From a virus, in the IMG/VR virus record IMGVR_UViG_3300042560_001798, positions 1 to 24,228 of that record: a DNA stretch of 24,228 nucleotides; one strand, given 5' to 3'. Position numbers and translations under genes: made by a program. Below, one piece after another: positions 12,201-20,077 of the stretch (positions are counted from its first letter, which is position 1; every line of letters starts with the position of its first letter). The notes under the pieces were generated by a model. It did no database searches. It was given only the letters and a program-made list of their open reading frames with translations, and was not told the DNA's origin.

Positions 12201-15200
12201 AACGTCTGCCGAGCGTTTTCGGAAAGGCTGTCGAGATAGGCATTCATGCGCCGGTCGAAGCCGTCAGCCTCGCGGAATGCCTGCTCCTTGCTGATGTTCT
12301 TCGCGCTGCGAATCACATCGCCTTTTGCGATCCACTCCGCACCGAGGCGAAGTGCCCGCTCTTTCGCGACCTGCGCAATGGCAAGGCGAAGCTCCGGCTT
12401 GGCTTGGAAGAGGGAGAACTTGGCCTCCATGCGGGCGGAGAAATCGCCGGGGCGGATGCTGTAAGTGATTCGATTGTCAGCAGGATTGAACCGCTTGGAA
12501 AGCGGGATCACGTTGCCAGCGTTGTCGTAGGTGACGGGGTCGGATATAGAGTTGAACGCTCTCTCTTGATCTGCAAGCCCCTCACGAAGATAATCACCTG
12601 GATGTAATTCGCTATACTTCTCGCTTAGAAGACGATATGCCCTATTTACTGCCCCCGTTTGTTGCGGCGTGCTAGTGCGTTGAGCCTTTCCACTTTCGGT
12701 GTATCTGCGAGCCACTTTTCGAGCCGCTTTAATGTATGAATCAAATAAACTTCGGAGTTCTGGCTCAATGACTCCGTTTGAAATACCTCGATCAATGTTT
12801 TTCCTTGGTGTGTTGTCATAAATCGCCGCCTTGTCCACCATAGCCTGAGCCTTCGCCATGTCGCCAGCTTCCACGGCCTGCATGTACTCGGCATCTTGAG
12901 CGGGAGAGACGGAGCGGATGGAGAAGGTTGTGCCAAATTCAGAGGATGCGGATTCAATAGCCGCCCTGCGTGATGATTTATCGCTCGCGTCATACTCGCG
13001 GACAGCCACGCCGCGCTTTTTTAATGCCGCCTTCAAATCTTCATCCGTTCCAGATGGAACAATAGCAGCCTCAAATTCTTGAAGCTGAACAGCGCGGCGA
13101 ATCTTTGCCTCGAAATATTCGGTTGGCATATCCCGCAGTTTTGCGACGAATGTTCTCATCTCATCCACAACAGGACTATCTCCATACATTTCACGAATCC
13201 ATGACCGATCTCCCTGAACGAGAGCTTTCATGTCATCACTCACGGCATCCAATCCACCGAACGAAGGTTTTGTTTTTCGTGCGGACAAGGCCGATTCAGC
13301 GAGTCGAAGAAACTCTTCGTTGACCTCTTTTTTCAACACCTCCATTTCTTCGCTCGTCACGATTTTATCGCGGCTATCTTGAATAGCCTTAATGCTCTTA
13401 AATGGTTTGGCGTTTGCTGCTCTAATCGACGGCACGCCATAGTTGAAGCCTTCGCCGTCTTTTAACTTTCGAGTCATGATCTTGACCACAGTATCAAGAT
13501 CATGCGGGAGAAACTTACGCTTGCCCGCGTTTGTGTATCCCATCGGGATCTTTTCGTCATATTCAATGCCAGCCTCATCGACTGTTGAGTGAACGAAGTT
13601 CACGATTTCAGTGCGCAACTCATTCGTTTGCTTTCTCAGCGACTCGCCAAACTCGAAATCACTCACCTCGCTTTTTGGCGCTTCGATCAAGCCTGCGCTT
13701 CTAAGGTATGCGTATTGAGCCAAGTAGTTTGATTGGAGTCGGTCAAACCCTTCATCGGCCAATGTTTCCACTAGATTTCCAACAGACCAAGACCAGCCTT
13801 TTTTCAACACGCTTGAAAGCTCGTCATAGTAGCCCTTGAATAGCGGGCCGACTTTATCCAACTCGCTACGCTTGAACACCGTTTTAACGGTAGGATAGCG
13901 CGGAGAATATACGTCGGCATTAAATACCTTACTGGCAGCGTTGCGTTGAGGGTCAATCAAATCAGGACGCGCAACGAGTGTGATTTCCCCAAAGGCATCA
14001 AAGTTTGAAATATCGGTCCTCACAACGCCCAAAGAAGGAACAGCGAGTCCTCCGACTTTGATTGCGTGCCTGAGATTGTTTTCGCTCAGGTTGTGAACTG
14101 TCACAAGGTTATTGCCGACAACGAGAGAAAACGTCTCGCCCTCGACCGGCTTCCCGTTCTCTTCAAGAATGCTGACAAGGTTCTCATCAAAGATGACGTA
14201 GTTTCGCGTGCCTTCGCGATCCTTCTTGAGCAAATCAGCGAACGCGTTTTCAGCGGAAACTAACTGAGCTTTGTTGGTGTCCGATGGGTCGCGTTCAACG
14301 TCTGCCTTTCGAGCGTTGACTTCTTGCTGGCGCGCGCGGATTTCCAACGGAGAAACGCGGCTTTGTTGGTCGGCGTAGCGAACACCGGGAATGCCTGCGT
14401 CACTGAGGTTTCTGGAAGCGAGGGCGGGCGGATAGCTTCGATCACCAGCTAGAGACATTTCGCCGCCTAGAAGCAAGTATGCCTTTGATCCGGGCATAGT
14501 TCCATTTGCTGCCTGCGCTTTTAATTCAGAATTAATGAAGTTTTCATTGTTTGTAATGAACTGCGAAATCAGCGGCTCGATTGCAGCCTTCACCTTCTCG
14601 CTCTGCTCACTCAGTGGCTTGTCCCAATCGAGAAACTCGGACTCGTCCGGCAGGAGTTCGACGGTGTAAATGTTGGAGGGTTTGCCGGTCTTTGCTTCAA
14701 ACTGCCTATCATACACACCGCCGCGCCCCGATACAGCCTCACTTTCAGCAAAATAAAGCCCCCAGCCGTAAGCCTGCGCACCCTCGCCCGTGCCAATCTT
14801 GGCCGTCGTGAACTTATCAACCTTATGCGGGGTTGCGTGGAAGGCTCGAATGCTGAACGTCGTAGGCCCGACAAGCTGCGCACCGTCCGGCATTTGGACG
14901 ATTTTCGAGGCGTCGGCTGGAACGGCGCGAGACATCGAAAACGTCTCGCCATTCGGCCCTGGCGTTTCCGGTGAATAGCCGGAAGTATCAATACCTTTTT
15001 GCACAATCTCTGTTCCCATTTCTTCGGCGACCGCGTTGTGAGAAACTTGCGAATCAATGCCAAGCTGCTTTTCAAGTTCGCTTACCAAGTCGTCACCTAG
15101 CTTTCCAGCTTGCTTGAGTTCGCCGAGCTTTTGCGCACGGCTGGCAACGGCGGCAAAAAATGAGCTTTCGGCATTCATCGCGCCAGTGAGGCCGGAGCGC

Positions 15201-17794
15201 ATCAAGAGACGGCCAAAGCGGCGCATCGCCTTTTTTTGCAAAGGCTCGCCAAAGGTAGATCGTCCGACAAGATAGGATTGCCCAAGATGTGACCATGCTT
15301 CTACAATGTCCTCGTTCTTCAATTCATCGTCCGGCAGTTCTCGGAATAGCTTGTCGCCGCTGGCTTGTTCATAGCTGCGGAGGCGTGAGAGCATCCATTC
15401 ACGGCCTTTCGGCTCCATGATAATAGCCTTGGCATCGCCTTCGAGCTTTTCCTCGACCAGCGTGAGGATGTTTGAACCCTCCCAAAGTTTAATCGTGGTC
15501 CGAAGGATGCCATCCTTGAACTCGTTTTTGGAACTACCCAGAATGCGCAAAGAGGAGAGAAACCCGTCCGCTTCCGTTGTCGCCTTGTCGATGGCCTGAG
15601 CATCTTCAAAACTCGTGTCCGGTGAGATGTCGCCGAGCGCCTTGCCTTGCTCGACACGGTTTTTGATTTGCTCCACGCTCGCGCCTTCGTTGACGGCATC
15701 TTGAGCGGTGCGGACGTCAGGGAAGAACTCAACAGCGACCTCGCGCCCAAGGTTGAGATTCTTCTCCATGCTGGCGAGCGTTTCGCGAGTGAGGGCGTGA
15801 ACTTTTCCAAGCTGGTCCTCTGCCCATGTCCACCGGGCCGCGTCCGCTTCTTGGTGGGTGTTAAACGTCGCCGCGCTGCCGTCGCTAGGAATGGTCATTA
15901 GCCATTTGCCGTCCACCATCGGGCGGAGAATTGGCAGTTTGCCGCGCCGCTCTAGCTCTTGCTGTTGAGCCATTACATCACCGGAGAGTTGACGCATGCG
16001 TTCTGCCAGATTCTTTGCGCCAGTTTCAATCGTGACCTTATCGCCTGCGCGAGAATCCCAAAGCGAGCTAGCCTTTTTAATGCGATCCAATTCGGTCTTT
16101 TCGGAAACGACAGTAATGGCTTGTGCCTCTGAATAGCCCAAAGATTTTAGGCCGTCGATGTCTTGTGTCATCACGCCCGAAAGTTTCGCATCCGCAGCCG
16201 TCATTTTTCCACCGAAGACAAGCGCCATCGGCAATGTCACGGATAGCAATTCGGGAGTTTGCGTTTTGATGTTCTCCCAAATCTTACCAAAGCCAATTTG
16301 TGTATCTTGGTCAATGGCCGTCACAATCGGCACGATAAATTGATCTTGAATCAACTCCTCTGCCGTTTCTGTCCCGCCTGCAATCAGCGTGTTTTGAGCG
16401 TAGCGGCCAATCAATGACGCACCTCCTACTGGTCGAGTAAACCGCGATAATGCCGCAGTGACAGCCGGAAAGCGCCCAAGTTGAAACATGTTTGAAAGCG
16501 ACTCAACCGCAGCCTGCATAGGGGCGGCAATCGCGCCAATGCGTTTAGCGTCCTGCGGGTCGAATCCTTGGGCGATTAACTCCGTTCGATTCGACTCCGC
16601 AAAGTCGGCGGCGATCACTGCGCCCCCAGCAAACGGCCCAAGCGTGCCGATGATAGTCATGGATGGCAGCGTTGCGCCAGGTGCCTTGATAAGTCCTTTT
16701 TCAAATGTCTCATTCATCCAACCAGTTGTTGCCTTCACGGGATCTAAGTCACCTGAGACAATGCGAGCAATATCCTTTTCGACTTCGGCTAGTTTGTCAT
16801 TCAACTCCACTGCCAAACGGCCCTCTTCCGCGAGCTGTGGGAACTCTTCTTCGCTTGAAGGCCCGAAACCAAACTCATCATTGATAGACGCTGGCGGCGT
16901 TGTGGCTGCGGTAATAGCAACACCAAGGGCTTGCCGGTTGAGCCGCTGGCCCATAGACGCAACATTTTTGCCCAAGAATCCCAATGTCTGCGCCCAAAAT
17001 CCTTTCTGGTCGTATCCGGCAGCCTCAATTTGAGCGCCCAAAGCGGCGTAAACCTGCTTTCGATCTCGCCCTTTCATCTGCGCAAGTTCGAGCGTTAAAT
17101 CCCGCAACTTGTCGGGATTTTCTTGCCGTGGCCGTTTACCTTCCTTTGTCTTGAAGAAACCGGCTTCAAGTTCGCCCAGTAGCTCCTTCGCCATTGGCAC
17201 AAAATCGCCAACGGCCTCGCTTGCATTTAGATAGCCTTTTGTGAACTCGGTCGAATCGGGGATGCGGTCGAGGTTTTTGGCTTGCCACGCTTGAAGAGAT
17301 TTAATGACATCCTCGCCGCGAAGGGCTGCTTTTGCGCCCTCAAGAGAGGTGTCTTCTACCTGCTTCATGCGCTGAAATTCTTTTTGAGCGAGCGCGTAAA
17401 ACTTGGCTGTATCAACGGTTTCACCAACGCCGAAGTTTTGGCGCGTATAATCATTCATCAAAAGGTCATAGCGTTCCGAAACCTCGCGAGGCTCCTTTTG
17501 ATACCGCTGCGATAACAAAGCCATATTCGCATACTGCATCCGATCCATAGCTGGATTTGCCGACATCGGGCCTGGATCATAATCAATTTTTTCGGGAGCT
17601 TCAAACATCCCGCGCAGCTTCAATTTCTTCTCTATACTGGCTTTTTCTTGCGTTGGAAAAAGCGGCTCGCCCTTGTCGTATTGCTGCTGCTTATAGTTTC
17701 CAAGCCACTCCTTCGCCTTGGCCTGATTTTCAGGGCTTAGAGCGTCGTAATTAAGAGTCAGAAATTCTGCATCTGGTTCAAGAAGGAGAGGCAT
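9281..17794 (-). CDS. Giant 2837-aa ejection-type polyvalent protein with an ADP-ribosyltransferase module
   Basis: One unbroken frame fills 8.5 kb. The N-terminus (~1-600) is helical with Gly/Ala-rich hydrophobic stretches near 375-397 and 518-530. Residues 978-1220 are a PARP-like ADP-ribosyltransferase domain: FHATP (H986), IGTGEGAQAYGWGLYFAE (1000-1017, Y1014) and a closing NYVIFDENLVSIL. Residues ~1228-1500 are a distinct unknown module (NLSENNLRHAIKVGGLAVPS, FGEITLVARPDLIDP). About 1630-1660 is a DAEYMQAVEAGDMAKAQ linker, and ~1960-2180 is Lys/Ala-rich coil. The C-terminal ~500 residues carry further membrane-prone helices (2716-2735, 2757-2775), as in internal virion proteins. Its place after gp14/gp15-like genes matches T7 gene 16. 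No lytic transglycosylase motif is seen. The start shares one base with the preceding stop (TAATG). Confidence 0.9.
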   Translation of the reverse strand: MPLLLEPDAEFLTLNYDALSPENQAKAKEWLGNYKQQQYDKGEPLFPTQEKASIEKKLKLRGMFEAPEKIDYDPGPMSANPAMDRMQYANMALLSQRYQKEPREVSERYDLLMNDYTRQNFGVGETVDTAKFYALAQKEFQRMKQVEDTSLEGAKAALRGEDVIKSLQAWQAKNLDRIPDSTEFTKGYLNASEAVGDFVPMAKELLGELEAGFFKTKEGKRPRQENPDKLRDLTLELAQMKGRDRKQVYAALGAQIEAAGYDQKGFWAQTLGFLGKNVASMGQRLNRQALGVAITAATTPPASINDEFGFGPSSEEEFPQLAEEGRLAVELNDKLAEVEKDIARIVSGDLDPVKATTGWMNETFEKGLIKAPGATLPSMTIIGTLGPFAGGAVIAADFAESNRTELIAQGFDPQDAKRIGAIAAPMQAAVESLSNMFQLGRFPAVTAALSRFTRPVGGASLIGRYAQNTLIAGGTETAEELIQDQFIVPIVTAIDQDTQIGFGKIWENIKTQTPELLSVTLPMALVFGGKMTAADAKLSGVMTQDIDGLKSLGYSEAQAITVVSEKTELDRIKKASSLWDSRAGDKVTIETGAKNLAERMRQLSGDVMAQQQELERRGKLPILRPMVDGKWLMTIPSDGSAATFNTHQEADAARWTWAEDQLGKVHALTRETLASMEKNLNLGREVAVEFFPDVRTAQDAVNEGASVEQIKNRVEQGKALGDISPDTSFEDAQAIDKATTEADGFLSSLRILGSSKNEFKDGILRTTIKLWEGSNILTLVEEKLEGDAKAIIMEPKGREWMLSRLRSYEQASGDKLFRELPDDELKNEDIVEAWSHLGQSYLVGRSTFGEPLQKKAMRRFGRLLMRSGLTGAMNAESSFFAAVASRAQKLGELKQAGKLGDDLVSELEKQLGIDSQVSHNAVAEEMGTEIVQKGIDTSGYSPETPGPNGETFSMSRAVPADASKIVQMPDGAQLVGPTTFSIRAFHATPHKVDKFTTAKIGTGEGAQAYGWGLYFAESEAVSGRGGVYDRQFEAKTGKPSNIYTVELLPDESEFLDWDKPLSEQSEKVKAAIEPLISQFITNNENFINSELKAQAANGTMPGSKAYLLLGGEMSLAGDRSYPPALASRNLSDAGIPGVRYADQQSRVSPLEIRARQQEVNARKADVERDPSDTNKAQLVSAENAFADLLKKDREGTRNYVIFDENLVSILEENGKPVEGETFSLVVGNNLVTVHNLSENNLRHAIKVGGLAVPSLGVVRTDISNFDAFGEITLVARPDLIDPQRNAASKVFNADVYSPRYPTVKTVFKRSELDKVGPLFKGYYDELSSVLKKGWSWSVGNLVETLADEGFDRLQSNYLAQYAYLRSAGLIEAPKSEVSDFEFGESLRKQTNELRTEIVNFVHSTVDEAGIEYDEKIPMGYTNAGKRKFLPHDLDTVVKIMTRKLKDGEGFNYGVPSIRAANAKPFKSIKAIQDSRDKIVTSEEMEVLKKEVNEEFLRLAESALSARKTKPSFGGLDAVSDDMKALVQGDRSWIREMYGDSPVVDEMRTFVAKLRDMPTEYFEAKIRRAVQLQEFEAAIVPSGTDEDLKAALKKRGVAVREYDASDKSSRRAAIESASSEFGTTFSIRSVSPAQDAEYMQAVEAGDMAKAQAMVDKAAIYDNTPRKNIDRGISNGVIEPELRSLFDSYIKAARKVARRYTESGKAQRTSTPQQTGAVNRAYRLLSEKYSELHPGDYLREGLADQERAFNSISDPVTYDNAGNVIPLSKRFNPADNRITYSIRPGDFSARMEAKFSLFQAKPELRLAIAQVAKERALRLGAEWIAKGDVIRSAKNISKEQAFREADGFDRRMNAYLDSLSENARQTLEFEPSALEDDPLVSAMLDFGKLMSFTTAKKSGKVEANSGDYDGQPWLPPAWYSKGAGIMPDQMAQAMFDAGLLPDAYTGTLWSEIGKRIESTRKDKAAHREAVQAYKDAQKAAKADAKAEAEAWANQARKTAGSPKAQRDMLKGALRTLDGILAAAPPEVRARVGGYVKLAGLATDEAMLQEIERRIDKLNVELEKYLKKEAVAEIKKLFKKARPDMEAGKKGKGKDPDMHALFADAEAAAKMDALAVAGRLADLDARIASGELTPEQEVLAITERGVVELVGDLKAADSGRAFSALDTLRDIYQGAWLKWKLAEIERKERRAGMRQDFIDDTGKTGVRTERTKADKVNESLFGKGKAWLLNLSSMHEVLAYAFGLDNSRVASLVDAERAASNTYEDTNQRLGDEIEELFTSLAGTRTKGERLRWNLSQRTIKTGKGELSQLEAIQALLMWRQEDGRRHMEGTRNENNEVTSKWSYDQAWIDEIEAALTSEARQVMSFIMGKYSAEWATLNPLYRARYGVNMPHHDAYAPITVTPVQTKAGDVVDPVTGSAVSGGSILTPGSLRTRSRNAIAEPDFRDALQTMILHSRQMEYWKAYYDLAVEMNAVLGNREVMNSVYAKGGKEAANALRQWIDAIGQGGFRDASLRLALFQAGSKMQGRAAGVALLGRMSAILSQSTQLAAAAVKIPVTSYLVRLAKLMTGGLGWRDAMRSEFIQRRFKSAPPIVRQAMDSLAAAKPNEIQGLSRFFGNVLSGADAFFTSGTYAILLDYHREQGAAAGLTGAELETYAHTEAERATEQVAQPTRMANRSLAELANTGPLGKIGWAFASEARQKVALAAHAALNAKNDPVTAAKAAFLTFAVGGLFTQVLKNLLREAKGDDDREMWSLGRLGYAMTVAPIASAIPFGSAIAGDSNMLSNVQRAAQTLGNEEVDFRDVDAILSAAGLFNDNAASLAPLSHLGLDLGKILTNAAD

Positions 17795-19527
17795 TAGCGG
17801 GAAAGGATAGAGTTGGCACGTTCATTCAATTCTGGAAGAGTCGTTCCTGCGGGATTAACTCCTCCACTTGGCGCAACCGGCGGCAGCTTTGATGCAGAGC
17901 GGAGCTTTGAAATGATGCGGTTATACTCGGCCAGCAAATCGTCTGGAGTCTTGCCAGGATTGGCGTCCTTGTAGGCTTCGAGCATTTGCACGGCCTGTAC
18001 CTGCCGAGAAGATGCGGCACGCTTGCCGTTCTCGTCGGCAATCTCAAATGCCTGATAACTGGAACCGCGAGCGTCTTCCTTCTGCATGTCCCACCACTTT
18101 TCACGGGCTTTCGATTCGATGTAATCGGCAAACTTCGGCTCTGTCTTGAGACGTTCCTCGTTATTCTTTATCAAGTCAGCCTTGAGGGTATCCACCTCCA
18201 CGCGAACTCCGGGAGGCAGAGCGACGGACAAGTCGGAGAGTTTGCCGGTAGTTGGGCCAAAAACGCCATTTTTCAGGTCATCGTCGGCAAACCGGAACAC
18301 GTCGCCAAAAGCGCGAGTGAATGCGCCTTCCGTCTTGCCTGTCTTCTTTTCCAGCCGCGCCAGCACTTCCGAGCGTTGCGAGCTTTCCAGCCGCGAATCA
18401 ATCCGTGAGAGGAATATACTGTACTCCGGTGAATCTGTGGCGTATTCAAAATTTGCCGCCTCTTTCATCATCGAAGAGAAAGTGATCGGATCGTTTTTAG
18501 GCGCGACCATCATGTCAGCAAGCTCTGCCTTATCGCCATCGGTGAGGCGTTGGCCGTTTTCAATCATTGAAAGAACCTCACCTGGCTGGGCTTTGTTGCC
18601 TTTGATCTTGTCAACAATGCCGACAAATTCATCGCGGCGCATTTCGTTTTTACGTGAATTGCTAGCCCTTTCGAGTTGGATGAGTTGCGTTTGCGAAATC
18701 ACGCCACGCTTGAAATCGTTTTGAGCCGCCTCGAATCCGTGGTCAGGATTTTGGTAAACCAACGCTGACAAATCCTTGAGGCGATATTCGTTTTCGGCTT
18801 CAACAAGGATGTTTGCTTTTTCGGAATCTGACATATCCGGGTTTTGCTCCACGAACGAGCGGACATCCTGCCACGTCGAGGCGGCATCCTTTTTGAGCGT
18901 GTTGAGTTCAGTCGCCGCCTTACTCAGCCGCGACGCCTTTGAGCGTTGAAGCGATTCATACTTGCCAAGCTCCGCTTCTTCTTGCGTCGCTACGCCTAGT
19001 TTTGCCATCTCATCGTAAGATGAAGAAACTTGGCCGTCGTTTCCATCGTCTTCAGCCTGCTTGATTCGGCGCTCCAACGCCGCTCCTGTGCGCCTCACGC
19101 CTTGCTTAAAGGCATCGCCTTGAACGGAAATCGTCTGTCCGTCCGACCACCGGCCAAAGGAGCGAGACAAGCCAAGCCGGGCGCGATCCGTAATCTTGAG
19201 GCCATCGACAAACTTCTGAGTCTCGTTCTGCATTTCCTGCCAGCGAGGAAGCCATTTAGACTCGTCGGCATTTGCAGGGTCCATCCGCCAAGTATTGAAC
19301 TCCTGCGTTTTGGCACGCATGATGTTCTCAGCTTCGATGAGGTTTCGAGTGTCGTTCAGTTCCGCATACTTCTCTTGAAGCTGGAGAGCTACGCCGCCAA
19401 CCTGCCCGATAGCCTGCGCCATCTGCATGCCTTGCGTCGCGTTTCCAGCCTGCAATCGGACGACGCCCTGCGGCTGAGTTGATGCCGTTGGGGCGCTGGC
19501 AATGCGAGCAAGAGGAACGAGGGCCAT
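17794..19527 (-). CDS. Internal virion / ejection protein (T7 gp15 position), 577 aa
   Basis: From the ATG at 19527 (MALVPLARIASAPTASTQPQ), 4 nt after the preceding stop; the frame extends upstream only as overlap with that gene. It is long, hydrophilic and mostly helical: MQMAQAIGQVGGVALQLQEK near the start, then charged coiled-coil stretches (TRNLIEAENIMRAKTQEF, RRIKQAEDDGNDGQ, SKAATELNTLKKDA) and EF/ANTH-like repeats of short helices. It has no membrane span and no cysteine motif. Size, composition and position between a gp14-like and a giant gp16-like gene match gp15-type proteins, which form the periplasmic tunnel for DNA ejection. There is no sequence motif that proves it; the role is inferred from synteny. 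Confidence 0.78.
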   Translation of the reverse strand: MALVPLARIASAPTASTQPQGVVRLQAGNATQGMQMAQAIGQVGGVALQLQEKYAELNDTRNLIEAENIMRAKTQEFNTWRMDPANADESKWLPRWQEMQNETQKFVDGLKITDRARLGLSRSFGRWSDGQTISVQGDAFKQGVRRTGAALERRIKQAEDDGNDGQVSSSYDEMAKLGVATQEEAELGKYESLQRSKASRLSKAATELNTLKKDAASTWQDVRSFVEQNPDMSDSEKANILVEAENEYRLKDLSALVYQNPDHGFEAAQNDFKRGVISQTQLIQLERASNSRKNEMRRDEFVGIVDKIKGNKAQPGEVLSMIENGQRLTDGDKAELADMMVAPKNDPITFSSMMKEAANFEYATDSPEYSIFLSRIDSRLESSQRSEVLARLEKKTGKTEGAFTRAFGDVFRFADDDLKNGVFGPTTGKLSDLSVALPPGVRVEVDTLKADLIKNNEERLKTEPKFADYIESKAREKWWDMQKEDARGSSYQAFEIADENGKRAASSRQVQAVQMLEAYKDANPGKTPDDLLAEYNRIISKLRSASKLPPVAPSGGVNPAGTTLPELNERANSILSR

Positions 19528-19531
19528 GAGG

Positions 19532-20077
19532 TTAGGTTTTAGCGGGTGCAGTTCGAGCTTGGTTTCCATAGGCCGAATAGCCCGCGCTGGCAGCGGATGC
19601 CGCGCCGGAAAGTAGCGTCGCCCCCGTGCTTGGAGCACTAGACAAGGCCATTGCCGCGCCACTCTGCCCGGCAGCTAAAGCGGAGGCCCGCTGGTGAGCG
19701 AGGTTTCGCTGCTCGACATCGCCGGACCATGCGAGGTTTGAGAGTTCGAGCTGGTTTTGCACTTCGGTATCTGCCAGGATGTCCAGCGGCGTTCCCGCCA
19801 TTTGGATGCCTTGGCCGGAAATGGCCGCTAGTTGAGACTGACCAAATCGGCGCTGTTCTGCGATCTTTTGCCGGGCTGCGGCTTTTTGCTGCTCTGCTGC
19901 TGTTTTTGCAGCGTCCGAAGCTGCGTCAGCCTGAGCCTGAGCGTTTAGCTGCGATTGCGTGGCCTGTTTTTCAGCGGCCTGCTGCTGCGTGGCATAGCTC
20001 GCATAAGTCGAGGCTGCCGCGAGCAGCACCATGACGACAAGGCCAGTGACATCGAGGTAAGCTAGAAAAGGGATCAT
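19532..20077 (-). CDS. Internal virion protein, T7 gp14-like, with N-terminal membrane helix
   Basis: A 181-residue protein. Residues ~9-28 (DVTGLVVMVLLAAASTYASY) form a membrane helix, followed by a long Ala/Gln-rich helix (QQQAAEKQATQSQLNAQAQA...) of coiled-coil character. The conserved-looking centre is AISGQGIQMAGTPLDILADT plus QNQLELSNLAWSGDVEQRNL, where 'G-xx-G-T-P-L-D-I-L' and 'xELdxxxxxyxGxxxxxxx' are typical of gp14-like ejection proteins of short-tailed phages. It is predicted to insert in the host outer or inner membrane during DNA injection. Its ATG overlaps the nozzle gene stop by 4 nt. Confidence 0.82.
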   Translation of the reverse strand: MIPFLAYLDVTGLVVMVLLAAASTYASYATQQQAAEKQATQSQLNAQAQADAASDAAKTAAEQQKAAARQKIAEQRRFGQSQLAAISGQGIQMAGTPLDILADTEVQNQLELSNLAWSGDVEQRNLAHQRASALAAGQSGAAMALSSAPSTGATLLSGAASAASAGYSAYGNQARTAPAKT

